From contig NZ_JAGGKI010000002.1 of the NCBI RefSeq assembly GCF_017873605.1, positions 556,420 to 620,419 of the forward strand: DNA of 64,000 nucleotides. Direction: 5' to 3'. Under the pieces are notes generated by a model. That model was not told where the DNA came from. It did not search any database and saw only the letters and a program-made list of their open reading frames with translations. The DNA comes from Paenibacillus lactis (GTDB lineage Bacteria > Bacillota > Bacilli > Paenibacillales > Paenibacillaceae). Both the position numbers and the translations under genes were made by a program. Positions 52,888 to 64,000 of this stretch are shown in pieces; the stretch's first letter is position 1, and each line of letters starts with the position of its first letter.

Positions 52888-53059
52888 CGATATACGCACC
52901 GCCCCACGGCACAAACCCTAATGTGCAGCCCTTCCTCCCTCCTCCCCAAAAAAGCCCGGCTCCTGCCTTTGCAGCTGAGCCGGCTTTGCCTTTGCGCTTC
53001 TATGGGAACCCACGTGGCTGGGCTGCACACTTTCTTCCCTGCCACAGGTGCGTATATCG
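52888..53059. repeat. Palindromic repeat, full unit C
   Basis: Ends CGATATACGCACC (52888-52900) and GGTGCGTATATCG (53047-53059) are perfect complements; inner pair TGTGCAGCC (52922-52930) / GGCTGCACA (53021-53029); apical hairpin aaaaaagcccggctcc / agccggcttt. The nested arms give a ~172-base hairpin-forming element, MITE-like in form but without visible transposase. Confidence 0.85.
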
Positions 53060-53084
53060 GCGGAGGAGCTATGCGTTCGCCTTT

Positions 53085-53135
53085 AAAATCGGGAAGTATC
53101 CTCTGCCTACTCCATTCCAGCTTCCCGATTTTAAC
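53085..53135. repeat. Associated hairpin, copy 2
   Basis: AAAATCGGGAAG / CTTCCCGATTTT again, followed by cagcgaccggagtcgatatacg, which leads into half-unit D. Confidence 0.8.
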
Positions 53136-53149
53136 AGCGACCGGAGTCG

Positions 53150-53262
53150 ATATACGCACCGCCCCACGGCACCCTAATAAATGTGCAGCCAACAGCCACG
53201 CCCTCACCCAGAAAAGCGCAAAATAAAAAGCCCAGCCCCTGCAAGAGCAGGAGCCGGGCTTT
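53150..53262. repeat. Palindromic repeat, half-unit D
   Basis: Close copy of half-unit A. Its last part is also the terminator of the glycolytic operon, so the repeat has been captured as, or arose from, the enolase terminator. Confidence 0.8.
53225..53262 (-). terminator. Terminator of the glycolytic operon
   Basis: Minus strand AAAGCCCGGCTCCTGC TCTT GCAGGGGCTGGGCTTTTT: a 15-bp stem with T-run, 9 bp past the eno stop. Confidence 0.88.
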
Positions 53263-53270
53263 ACCCTAAA

Positions 53271-54590
<1,320 letters not shown>

Positions 54591-54614
54591 TTATGGTAAA
54601 GATTTTGTCCGTCT

Positions 54615-56159
54615 TTATTTACGCGCCGCAATCATGGAAGTTCCGGTCATTTCAGCCGGCTTCGGCAGATCCATCAGGTCGAGGATCGTCGGAGCAATAT
54701 CGGCCAGAATGCCGCCTTCGCGCAGCGTCACGTTCTCATCGGTAACGATGAACGGTACCGGGTTGGTGGTATGAGCCGTGAATGGGCGTCCATTCTCGTC
54801 GAATACCATGTCCGCATTGCCGTGGTCAGCCGTAATGATGGCGACCCCGCCTTTAGCCAGAACGGCCTCAACCACTTTGCCGACGCACTCATCCGTCACT
54901 TCAACCGCCTTCTTGGTTGGCTCGAGCATGCCCGAGTGGCCAACCATGTCCGGGTTCGCGAAGTTCAGGATAATCGCATCATGCTTCTCGGCTTCGATTT
55001 CCTTCACGCACGCATCTGCGACCTCGTAAGCGCTCATTTCCGGCTTGAGGTCATAGGTTGCTACCTTCGGCGAGTTGATGAGGATGCGCGTTTCGCCTGG
55101 AAGCTCCACATCGCGTCCGCCGCTGAAGAAGAACGTCACATGCGGATATTTCTCGGTTTCCGCAATGCGCAGCTGCTTCTTGTTATGCTGCACCAGCACT
55201 TCGCCAAGCGTGTTGTCCAGATCCTTCGGCTTGTAGGCAACGAAGCCCTCCACCGTCTCGCTGAACAGGGTCAAGCACACGAAATGCAGGTTCTGCGGGA
55301 ATCCCGGACCGCGATCGAATCCGCGGAAATCCTTATTCGTGAACACCTGGGACAATTGAATCGCGCGGTCAGGGCGGAAGTTCAGGAAGACGACCGAATC
55401 GCCGCTTTCCACAAGGCTTATCGGCTGGCCTTGGTCATCAACGATCACCGTAGGCTCGACGAATTCGTCATATACGGATTTCTCATACGATTCGGTAATC
55501 GCTTTGAGCGGATCGGTGTACTTCGGTCCTTCTCCGTATACCATGGCGCGGTAAGCCTTCTCCACGCGATCCCAACGCTTGTCGCGGTCCATCGCGTAAT
55601 AGCGTCCGGACAATGTAGCGATCTGTCCAACGCCCACTTCCTGGATCTTGGCAATGAGATCTTTCACGAACTGCTTGCCGCTGTCAGGCGCTACATCCCG
55701 TCCGTCCATGAAGCCATGGATGTAAACGTCCTGCATGCCTTCCTTTTTGGCCAGGTCCAGCATCGCAAACATATGCTCGATGTGGCTATGTACCCCGCCA
55801 TCCGACACAAGCCCGTACAGATGAAGCTTCTTGCCGCTGTTTTTTGCCGCGCGAACCGCCTCGACCAGCGTATCGTTCTCGAAGAACTCGCCTTCACGAA
55901 TCGACTTCGAGATCCGGGTCAGGTCTTGGTACACGATCCGGCCTGCGCCGATGTTCAGGTGGCCTACTTCAGAGTTCCCCATCTGGCCTTCCGGCAAACC
56001 AACCGCTTCGCCGCAAGCGGTAAGCGTTGTGTTCGGATACTGCTTCAAGTACCGGTCATAATTCGGCTTGTTCGCTTGAGCGACTGCATTGCCTACTTCG
56101 GTGTTGCGAAGCCCGAAACCGTCCATGATGATCAGGGCTACTGGTCTTGGAGCTGTCAT
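54615..56159 (-). CDS. gpmI: 2,3-bisphosphoglycerate-independent phosphoglycerate mutase
   Basis: 514 residues from ATG 56159, one base after the tpiA stop. [10 protein letters not shown] gives the first metal site; the catalytic Ser is in [28 protein letters not shown] and the TTNPVPFI end complete the alkaline-phosphatase-type core. Manganese-dependent in Bacillus relatives. Converts 3- to 2-phosphoglycerate. Confidence 0.97.
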   Translation of the reverse strand: MTAPRPVALIIMDGFGLRNTEVGNAVAQANKPNYDRYLKQYPNTTLTACGEAVGLPEGQMGNSEVGHLNIGAGRIVYQDLTRISKSIREGEFFENDTLVEAVRAAKNSGKKLHLYGLVSDGGVHSHIEHMFAMLDLAKKEGMQDVYIHGFMDGRDVAPDSGKQFVKDLIAKIQEVGVGQIATLSGRYYAMDRDKRWDRVEKAYRAMVYGEGPKYTDPLKAITESYEKSVYDEFVEPTVIVDDQGQPISLVESGDSVVFLNFRPDRAIQLSQVFTNKDFRGFDRGPGFPQNLHFVCLTLFSETVEGFVAYKPKDLDNTLGEVLVQHNKKQLRIAETEKYPHVTFFFSGGRDVELPGETRILINSPKVATYDLKPEMSAYEVADACVKEIEAEKHDAIILNFANPDMVGHSGMLEPTKKAVEVTDECVGKVVEAVLAKGGVAIITADHGNADMVFDENGRPFTAHTTNPVPFIVTDENVTLREGGILADIAPTILDLMDLPKPAEMTGTSMIAARK

Positions 56160-56160
56160 C

Positions 56161-56970
<810 letters not shown>

Positions 56971-56996
56971 CTATCCAAAATCATTGATCTATATCT

Positions 56997-58178
56997 TTAT
57001 TTATCGTTCAGTGCCACAACACCAGGAAGTGCTTTGCCTTCCATGAACTCAAGAGACGCACCGCCGCCGGTGGAAATATGGTCCATCTTGTCAGCGAGTC
57101 CGAATTTCTCAGCAGCTGCTGCGGAATCCCCGCCGCCGATCACCGTGTAGGCTTCCGTTTCTGCACATGCCTGTGCCACTGCACGGGTACCATGGCTGAA
57201 TGGTTCGATTTCGAATACGCCCATAGGTCCGTTCCATACAACCAGCTTGGAGTTTTTAATGACTTCAGCATATTTGGCACGAGTCTTCGGTCCGATGTCA
57301 ATGCCTTCCCAATCAGCCGGAATACCATCGATATTGACAATCTTGGTGTTGGCATTTGCGCTGAATTCGTCGGTAACGACGATATCTTCAGGCAGGTAGA
57401 AATTCTTGCCGAGCTGCTTCGCTTTCTCGATGAATCCGAGCGCGGCATCCAGCTTCTCTTTATCAAGCAGAGATTGGCCGATTTCATGCCCTTGCGCCTT
57501 GAGGAAGGTATACGTCAATCCGCCGCCGATGATCACGTTGTCGGCAATGTTCAGCAGGTTGTCGATGACATCGATTTTGTCCTTAACCTTCGAGCCGCCG
57601 ATAATCGCCGTGAACGGACGATCCGGATTCGAGAGGGCTTTGCCGAGAACGGACAGCTCCTTCTCCATCAAGAGGCCGGATACGGCTGGAAGATGATGAG
57701 CAATACCTTCAGTAGATGCATGCGCACGGTGTGCTGCGCCAAACGCGTCGTTCACGAACAGATCGGCAAGCTCTGCGAACTGCTTCGCCAGCTCCGGATC
57801 ATTCTTCTCTTCACCTGGATAAAAACGAACATTTTCAAGCACCAGCACGTCGCCGTTTTGCAGCTTTTCGACCTGCGCTTTTACCGCTTCCCCTACAGCT
57901 TCGTCCGCTTTTGCTACCGGCTTGCCCAGCAGCTCGGACAGACGCTCGCTCGCAGGATTCAGACGCAGCGATTCGACAACCTCGCCTTTCGGACGGCCCA
58001 AATGGCTCGCCAGGATGACCTTGGCGCCCCGCTCCACCAAATATTGAATCGTCGGCAAAGTTTCGCGAATCCGAGTGTCGTCTGTAATTTTACCATCTTC
58101 GAGCGGTACATTGAAATCGACGCGGACAAACACCCGTTTGCCGCTTACTTCTACGTCACGCACACTTTTCTTGTTCAT
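56997..58178 (-). CDS. pgk: Phosphoglycerate kinase
   Basis: 393 residues from ATG 58178. Substrate residues in [17 protein letters not shown] and RAHAS; hinge and nucleotide site in GGSKVKDKI and [13 protein letters not shown]. Makes ATP from 1,3-bisphosphoglycerate. The stem-loop between gapA and pgk may lower readthrough into this part of the operon. Confidence 0.97.
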   Translation of the reverse strand: MNKKSVRDVEVSGKRVFVRVDFNVPLEDGKITDDTRIRETLPTIQYLVERGAKVILASHLGRPKGEVVESLRLNPASERLSELLGKPVAKADEAVGEAVKAQVEKLQNGDVLVLENVRFYPGEEKNDPELAKQFAELADLFVNDAFGAAHRAHASTEGIAHHLPAVSGLLMEKELSVLGKALSNPDRPFTAIIGGSKVKDKIDVIDNLLNIADNVIIGGGLTYTFLKAQGHEIGQSLLDKEKLDAALGFIEKAKQLGKNFYLPEDIVVTDEFSANANTKIVNIDGIPADWEGIDIGPKTRAKYAEVIKNSKLVVWNGPMGVFEIEPFSHGTRAVAQACAETEAYTVIGGGDSAAAAEKFGLADKMDHISTGGGASLEFMEGKALPGVVALNDK

Positions 58179-58322
58179 CTCCACGTTCCTCCTAACAAAA
58201 TGTTCTCCCTCGCCGGGCAGCATGCCGCTGCTCTCGTTTCTCTCTCTAATCGCCCGCCAGAGCCGGCTTCTCTCGCTACTTCCCAGTACTCTGGCATGAA
58301 AACAGGTTAAAACCATGAACCA

Positions 58323-58352
58323 AAGAGGAGGCCCGTAAACGGAACTCCTCTT
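58323..58352 (-). terminator. Partial terminator or processing stem between gapA and pgk
   Basis: AAGAGGAG-CCGT / ACGG-CTCCTCTT with a two-base bulge on each side and only a short T-run. In Bacillus a similar weak terminator makes gapA message more abundant than pgk. Confidence 0.6.
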
Positions 58353-58372
58353 CGATTGGTTGGCTGGATCAA

Positions 58373-59425
<1,053 letters not shown>

Positions 59426-59495
59426 TTAAGCCGATCAAGACAACGGGATAAAGAATAACGAGGCCTTGCACCTGTATGCTTGCCGGACCTTAAGG

Positions 59496-60539
59496 TTACG
59501 ATGCCGCTGCATCGATCTCCTTCTCTACCTCCAGCGCAGCCGCCTCATCCGTAACGAGGATATCCTCGTGCCCGAATTTCAGCACGGCATGAATCGCTTT
59601 GCCTTTGCTTCGGCCGCCGGCAATGCCAATGATCGTCTCCGTCTGCATGATGTCCTCCAGCCGGAGCCCGAGAGTCAGCATCTTGTGGACAACCGCGCCT
59701 TCCTCGCTGAAGTAGTATCCGAAGGATTCGGCAATCGCCCCATCCTGCTGGAGGCTGCGGATCGAGTCCTCGTCCAGCTTGCGTCTTCTGGCCATTTCCA
59801 TCGCGTCGCCGATCCCGTGGATAATGATCCGGGAACGTCGGATGACATCCACAATCTCCTGGATGTGCTGATCCTGCACTAGGGATTGATAGGCATCCTC
59901 GCTAAGGAGATCAGGCACGTGCAGCAGACGATATTCGGCACCCACGCGCTTTGCCATCTTGGAAGCAATCGTGTTGGCCTGAATTTCCATGCTCTCTCCG
60001 AGACCGCCGCGTGCGGGCACAAACCATGTGCCTTTCAGAGGCCCTGCCGCAAGCGGTGACATCTGCTCCGCGACTTCGGCGAGCGTGGATCCACCCGTGA
60101 CGGCGATCGTATCGCCGTTCTCGACGAAGCTTAGCAGTGTTCTTGCTCCGGCACGTCCGAGCTCGCGCTTCACTTCCGGAGAGGATTCACTGTCACCGGG
60201 AATGACGACAACCTTGCGGAGTCCGTAGGCCTTCTTGATCTTCTCCTCAAGCTCGACCAGCCCGAACAAATCCTTCATGAGCGGCTCCAGTTCTTCGAGC
60301 AGACACAGTCCTGCATGGCTGATCCGCATACCGAGCGTCTCAATCTCGATCAGTCCCTGCGCTTTCAGAAGATCGGTTTCAGCCCGCAGAACCCGTTCCG
60401 TCATCGATAAGGATGACGCCAGCGTTCGTCGGCCGACCAGCCCGGACAGCTTGATCTGATGGAGGATCGTGTACCTTCGTTTAAAGGTGTCCATCAAATC
60501 GGGCAGAAGCTGCTCTTGTATTTCTAATAGGTTACGCAT
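59496..60539 (-). CDS. cggR: Central glycolytic genes regulator CggR
   Basis: 347 residues from ATG 60539 (GGAGTGG upstream), against ~340 in Bacillus. N-terminal winged helix (RRTLASSLSMTERVLRAETDLLKAQGL), SorC-type effector domain with TGGSTLAEVAEQM and GDAMEMARRRKL, which would bind fructose-1,6-bisphosphate. Represses its own operon through the 60584-60620 site; FBP relieves it. Confidence 0.95.
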   Translation of the reverse strand: MRNLLEIQEQLLPDLMDTFKRRYTILHQIKLSGLVGRRTLASSLSMTERVLRAETDLLKAQGLIEIETLGMRISHAGLCLLEELEPLMKDLFGLVELEEKIKKAYGLRKVVVIPGDSESSPEVKRELGRAGARTLLSFVENGDTIAVTGGSTLAEVAEQMSPLAAGPLKGTWFVPARGGLGESMEIQANTIASKMAKRVGAEYRLLHVPDLLSEDAYQSLVQDQHIQEIVDVIRRSRIIIHGIGDAMEMARRRKLDEDSIRSLQQDGAIAESFGYYFSEEGAVVHKMLTLGLRLEDIMQTETIIGIAGGRSKGKAIHAVLKFGHEDILVTDEAAALEVEKEIDAAAS

Positions 60540-60583
60540 GCATTCCACTCCTGCAAACTTTCGTCTCGGCTCTTCTATCGGTT

Positions 60584-60620
60584 GGACGTAAAATGTCCCA
60601 GGATAACCTTTTAAGTCCCA
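60584..60620 (-). promoter_or_regulatory. CggR operator
   Basis: Two direct half-sites on the minus strand, TGGGAC-N-GTTA and TGGGAC-N6-CGTCC, in the spacing of the Bacillus CGGGAC-N6-TGTC-N4 repeat. It lies just downstream of the promoter, so bound CggR would block elongation. Confidence 0.8.
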
Positions 60621-60625
60621 CCCCT

Positions 60626-60654
60626 ATTCTAACCAATAATGATGCAGGTTGCAA
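60626..60654 (-). promoter_or_regulatory. Promoter of the cggR-gapA-pgk-tpiA-gpmI-eno operon
   Basis: TTGCAA (60649-60654), 17-bp spacer, TAGAAT (60626-60631). Confidence 0.75.
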
Positions 60655-60748
60655 GTGTCCGAACGTATATTTCTCTGCAACCATCATTCTTATACATTAT
60701 GGCCAAATCGAAACCTCTCTATATATCAAAACAATGTTTTATCCGCTC

Positions 60749-60777
60749 TTGTGTTTTTCTATTAGATAGGGTATAAT
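60749..60777 (+). promoter_or_regulatory. tRNA promoter
   Basis: TTGTGT (60749-60754), 17-bp spacer, TATAAT (60772-60777), 25 bp before the tRNA. Confidence 0.75.
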
Positions 60778-60802
60778 CATCTTCGTTGCTGATTTTTTAT
60801 AT

Positions 60803-60877
60803 GCGCCCGTGGTCCAATGGATATGACGTAGGCCTCCGGAGCCTGAGATCGAGGTTCGATTCCTCGCGGGCGCGCCA
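60803..60877 (+). tRNA. tRNA-Arg (anticodon CCG)
   Basis: 75 bases with encoded CCA. Acceptor GCGCCCG pairs with CGGGCGC; anticodon stem TAGGC/GCCTG holds loop CTCCGGA, anticodon CCG, reading CGG; T-arm GAGGTTCGATTCCTC. The T-loop TTCGATT is canonical. Confidence 0.95.
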
Positions 60878-60944
60878 TCTTTAAATTTTCTCATATATGA
60901 ATTACCCGAAAGTGCCCATGACGGCTCTTTTTTTTGCCCAATAG

Positions 60945-60961
60945 TTTGACTATCTTTGACT
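60945..60961. promoter_or_regulatory. CtsR operator of clpP
   Basis: TTTGACTATCTTTGACT is the reverse complement of AGTCAAAGATAGTCAAA, matching the CtsR heptad repeat RGTCAAA-N3-RGTCAAA. It overlaps the clpP -35. Confidence 0.88.
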
Positions 60962-60984
60962 TTTTGATTAAAATTGTTTATCAT
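60956..60984 (+). promoter_or_regulatory. Sigma-A promoter of clpP
   Basis: TTGACT (60956-60961), 17-bp spacer, TATCAT (60979-60984). CtsR binding would cover the -35, giving heat and stress induction. Confidence 0.8.
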
Positions 60985-61041
60985 GTGGGTAATACGGTAA
61001 CAGTATTTATTAGTGATGCACTTAATGAGGAGGTTTTTCAC

Positions 61042-61638
61042 GTGAGTTTTATACCTATGGTCGTTGAACAAAGCAACCGCGGCGAGCGGGCATACGACAT
61101 CTATTCCAGATTGCTGAAAGACCGCATAATCTTCCTCGGCTCCGACGTCAATGACGTGGTCGCCAATTCCATCATTGCCCAAATGCTGTTCTTGTCGGCA
61201 GAGGATCCGGAGAAGGATATTCACCTTTACATCAATAGCCCTGGCGGTTCGATCACCGCGGGGATGGCAATATTCGATACGATGCAATTCATCAAGCCGG
61301 ACGTCTCGACCATCTGTGTCGGTATGGCCGCCTCCATGGGTGCATTCCTGCTGAATGCAGGCGCTAAGGGCAAGCGCTACGCGCTGCCGAACAGCGAAAT
61401 CATGATTCACCAGCCGCTTGGCGGCGCACAAGGTCAAGCAACGGATATCGAAATCCGGGCACGCCGCATTCTGAAGATGCGCGACAAGCTGAACCGTATT
61501 CTTGCCGAGCGCACCGGCCAACCGCTGGAGCGGATCGAGAAGGATACCGACCGCGACTACTTCATGACGGCTGAAGAAGCCAAAGAATACGGTCTCGTCG
61601 ACCAAGTGTTGGAGAAGACGCCTTCGCAAGGACTATAA
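61042..61638 (+). CDS. clpP: ATP-dependent Clp protease proteolytic subunit
   Basis: 198 residues from GTG 61042 (GAGGAGG upstream), against 197 in Bacillus. Triad Ser in [11 protein letters not shown], His in [11 protein letters not shown], Asp in [21 protein letters not shown] is the oxyanion region. Forms the tetradecameric chamber served by ClpC/ClpX. Upstream CtsR control is visible. Confidence 0.98.
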   Translation: MSFIPMVVEQSNRGERAYDIYSRLLKDRIIFLGSDVNDVVANSIIAQMLFLSAEDPEKDIHLYINSPGGSITAGMAIFDTMQFIKPDVSTICVGMAASMGAFLLNAGAKGKRYALPNSEIMIHQPLGGAQGQATDIEIRARRILKMRDKLNRILAERTGQPLERIEKDTDRDYFMTAEEAKEYGLVDQVLEKTPSQGL

Positions 61639-61652
61639 GAAGCAATACATGC

Positions 61653-61688
61653 AAAAGGCATGCACACGTAAAGGTGCATGCCTTTTTT
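61653..61688 (+). terminator. Terminator after clpP
   Basis: AAAAGGCATGCAC / GTGCATGCCTTTTTT, an unbroken stem with a strong T-run. Confidence 0.9.
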
Positions 61689-61777
61689 CTTATGTCTGTA
61701 TAGAACATAGTGACCAACCCCAATGGTTATTTCTGGTATAATTGCATTGTTGATTCCTAATATACAGGGAGGTCCTT

Positions 61778-62224
61778 ATGATCGGCTCTAAAATATCCTT
61801 TGTTTTCATGCTCGTGCTCGTCCATCTTCCGTTTCTGATCATGAACCTGGAGCGTGCCGTTTCCGGCGCCGATCCGCATGCAATTCATGGAGTTGCCTCC
61901 ATTGTTCTTGTCCTTCTGCTTCTGTTCTCCGGTTTTGTGATGGGGTATACCAATCAGACATTCTACCCCCGCTGGTTCTCGGCTTATTGGCTCGTCGGCG
62001 TGTTCTTCATGGTCGTCGGCTACTTGCTGAAGCTCTACGTCGTTCTCATTCCATTCGTCCTTCTCTACGCCGTCCCCCTTTACGGGCTCGTCCACTACAC
62101 CGGTCACTCGGAGGAGACGGTTTATCCTCTTGTCCATGCGGCCGTTGGTTGGGGAGCCGGTATAATTGGTTACGGAATTGGACATTCCCGCTTCAGACGG
62201 AGGGATCCTCAACAAGCAACATGA
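61778..62224 (+). CDS. Integral membrane protein of unknown function
   Basis: 148 residues, GGGAGG before the ATG. Four hydrophobic segments, of which the third and fourth (WLVGVFFMVVGYLLKLYVV, LIPFVLLYAVPLYGLVHY) are close; the end RFRRRDPQQAT is cytoplasmic by the positive-inside rule. No family recognised. Confidence 0.75.
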   Translation: MIGSKISFVFMLVLVHLPFLIMNLERAVSGADPHAIHGVASIVLVLLLLFSGFVMGYTNQTFYPRWFSAYWLVGVFFMVVGYLLKLYVVLIPFVLLYAVPLYGLVHYTGHSEETVYPLVHAAVGWGAGIIGYGIGHSRFRRRDPQQAT

Positions 62225-62346
62225 GATTCCATCGGATCCCTTCAGGATGGATTCGTAATTGGTTCATGAGCTTGTGAATGCCCATATCCGTCTGATTAGC
62301 TATACCCAACTGTGATGCAGACCCCTCCGCCATGCCCTACGCATAC

Positions 62347-62409
62347 AAAAATCCCTTGGCCGCTAGGCCTGAAGTTAACCTCAGGCTGCGATCCAAGGGA
62401 TTTCTTTTT
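62347..62409. terminator. Bidirectional terminator
   Basis: AAAAATCCCTTGG / CCAAGGGATTTCTTTTT with an inner GCCTGA/TCAGGC stem, between convergent genes. Confidence 0.85.
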
Positions 62410-62519
62410 GTATTCCGGCACATTGTTGCATCTTTACATCACAGTGTATCAAACGGTCACAGGCCTCGCGCCCCCTAGGATTCAGTTATCCCATGGTTCA
62501 GAACCTGCGGTTCCCATCC

Positions 62520-63590
62520 TTATTTCCATTCCTTCAGCTTCAATTCAAATTCAGGGAAGCCGTAGGCATAAGCCGTGTATTCATACAGCTGGAAGTACAG
62601 GACCACGGCGTTATCCTTCAGATAGAATTCCGCATCTTCCGGAACTCCTTCGAATCCGCCAAGGTAGCCCCCGCCCTTCTTCAACTCGCTCAAGACGCGG
62701 TTGTCGAGCTTCTTCTTCTTGCCCTTCAGGTCGATGAAATCGCCAAGCTTCAGCAGCTTTCCATCCTTCAGGGAGAACGTGAAGCTGTTCTTGAAGGTCA
62801 TGCCGTGCGCGCCGCCGAGATAGGAATAATCATGCGCCGTAACACTCAGCAAGCCGTCCTTGTTGTAGTGGACCACAAAATTGCCTTCGAAGGCATAAGG
62901 GAAGCTGTCTTCACCCGGAGGAAGCTCCTTGATGCTTTCCTCTGCGCGGGCGATCACGCTTTCCGCATGCTTTTTCAATACGCTGTTGATTTGAGTTTGG
63001 GCCTCGCCATTGCTTAGGCCGCTGACAACCGGATAACTCACAGCAGCTTCCACGCCCTGGATCGTCTTCTTCAACGTTTCCGATTTGATCGTTAGATCGC
63101 TCTGCTTCTTCGTCAAGCTGAGCGTCTTCGAGGACGGACTCCATTGTCCCTGGATCCCTAAGTATTCGCTGACCGTCTTGAACGGCAGATAGAGCCGTCC
63201 GTTGAGGATTTGACCCCCAGGCTCTCCGGCATAGAGGCCGTTGACCAACAAGCCGATTTCCTTCGAATCATACACAACGGCACTTAGTTGATGATAGCCG
63301 GCGTTCAGGGTATACGTACGGTTTTTCGAATCATATTTCAGGGGCATTCCCGCCGCATCCCGGAGTACGGTTGCAGGGATATAAGTAACTCCGTGCAGAA
63401 GGACTCCCTTCTGGGATAGGGTCTTGCCGTTCCATTTCAATGTCACTTCATTCTTCTTCGCTACGTTGTGGCTGGCGGAAACAGAGGGCTTCGAGGGGCT
63501 TGCATCGATGACCTGTCCGTTCAAGCCAAGACTTCCGAGCAGGACGCCAGTTGCAATAATTGTTGCGCATACGCGAAATTTGGAATTCAT
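62520..63590 (-). CDS. Secreted protein with copper-amine-oxidase-like N-domain and DUF3298
   Basis: 356 residues. Signal peptide (VCATIIATGVLLGSLGLNG), then about residues 45-160 the stalk-like Cu-amine-oxidase N-terminal domain (GVTYIPATVLRDAAGMPLKYDSKNRT, YLPFKTVSEYLGI), common in Paenibacillus surface proteins; the second half, with FKNSFTFSLKDGKLLKLGDFI and VLYFQLYEYTAYAYGFPEF, is DUF3298 (RsiV-like). The Cu domain here is a fold for surface attachment and lacks oxidase residues. Function unknown. Confidence 0.82.
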   Translation of the reverse strand: MNSKFRVCATIIATGVLLGSLGLNGQVIDASPSKPSVSASHNVAKKNEVTLKWNGKTLSQKGVLLHGVTYIPATVLRDAAGMPLKYDSKNRTYTLNAGYHQLSAVVYDSKEIGLLVNGLYAGEPGGQILNGRLYLPFKTVSEYLGIQGQWSPSSKTLSLTKKQSDLTIKSETLKKTIQGVEAAVSYPVVSGLSNGEAQTQINSVLKKHAESVIARAEESIKELPPGEDSFPYAFEGNFVVHYNKDGLLSVTAHDYSYLGGAHGMTFKNSFTFSLKDGKLLKLGDFIDLKGKKKKLDNRVLSELKKGGGYLGGFEGVPEDAEFYLKDNAVVLYFQLYEYTAYAYGFPEFELKLKEWK

Positions 63591-64000
63591 ATTAGTTCCA
63601 CCTTTTCCAATTTAAGTTGCCATAGTTGTTTATTACCCTCATTCATTATAAAAAATCCGGACCACCGTTTGGTAACAAGTGAATGACAATTTTGATTCCA
63701 TGCTATAGGAACTACATGAAGAATATAGTCTTATAGTCTTATTTCCCCATATTTGACCAAAACTTATGAACGGGCTGCTTCCTTCACCTGATCGATCTGC
63801 GAACCGTATCTCTTTATAGTGTCTTACCACTTCAGCTGGTTCTATAACATTCAAAATCTTTGGCATATCTCATAGACCGCTGCTCCTCCGTCATGATCCC
63901 CATTCCAATCAGAACCACCCGTCAAACGGGTGGTTTGCTCTTGGGGTATAACCCCTTGTTGCCAAACTGCGCCTAAAGACGCTAGCCTGACAATAAAATT
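63591..64000. other. Terminal intergenic region with possible mobile-element remnant
   Basis: About 410 bp. On the minus strand a short frame (63639-63866, starting MPKILNVIEPAEVVRHYKE) and an overlapping frame start (MTEEQRSMRYAKDFECYR) look like pieces of one broken gene, just downstream of the hairpin AACCACCCG/CGGGTGGTT at 63913-63935. I cannot name the family. Hairpin-bounded ends occur in IS200/IS605 elements, but that is a guess. Confidence 0.3.
63913..63935. repeat. Perfect hairpin near the window end
   Basis: AACCACCCG tcaaa CGGGTGGTT, nine paired bases and a five-base loop, without a T-run. Confidence 0.6.

Noticed and set aside
52205..53262. CRISPR array
   Set aside because: Units are long, palindromic, only two to four in number, and lack regular short spacers or cas genes.

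Overview
The window comes from a Gram-positive, low-to-mid G+C member of the Bacillales, most likely Paenibacillus or a close relative. The support is a cggR-gapA-pgk-tpiA-gpmI-eno operon in Bacillus order with a CggR operator, a CtsR box on clpP, a T-box leader, FadR/EtfBA organisation, LplA/LplB/YtcP-type sugar ABC transporters without their own ATPase, strong GGAGG ribosome binding sites and many TTG/GTG starts. No phage genes, intact insertion sequence, rRNA or CRISPR array is visible.

Layout: (1) 1-14.0 kb is a fatty-acid beta-oxidation locus. lcfA (cut by the window edge), fadE, fadA, fadN and fadF all lie on the minus strand, divergent from fadR-etfB-etfA on the plus strand. A near-canonical FadR box sits just after the fadR promoter. 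The fadE-fadA gap carries three ~200-bp structured repeats. (2) 14-30 kb holds single genes: a MazG-like protein, a LOG-family hydrolase, secreted proteins, a methyltransferase, an ANT(4')-like nucleotidyltransferase, alpha/beta hydrolases, a GNAT protein, an MFS transporter, and a phosphonate operon (phnT-phnW-phnX) broken by an apparent internal deletion. (3) 28.6-30.6 kb is a short methionyl-tRNA synthetase with a complete T-box leader. (4) 30.9-36.2 kb is a D-threonate-type catabolic operon (kdgT-like permease, DUF1537 kinase, PdxA2) with an NtrC-like regulator that lacks the GAFTGA sigma-54 contact loop. (5) 36.4-42.8 kb is a LacI-controlled glucoside system (two permeases, a binding lipoprotein, a cytoplasmic GH30 glycosidase) with two identical operators.

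(6) 43.8-49.5 kb is a three-gene cassette: a TerB-N/TerB-C protein, a BrxD-like P-loop ATPase and an Lhr/BrxHI-like helicase. It looks like a DNA-processing or anti-phage module and is the best candidate for a poorly described system. (7) 49.6-53.3 kb holds small membrane and secreted proteins and an array of nested palindromic repeats. (8) 53.3-60.7 kb is the glycolytic operon, followed by tRNA-Arg(CCG), clpP under CtsR, a membrane protein and a secreted DUF3298-type protein. The last 400 bp carry a hairpin and what may be an eroded mobile-element remnant.

Gene functions are read from motifs and remembered family features; no database search was run. Promoters, operators and terminators are pattern matches by eye.
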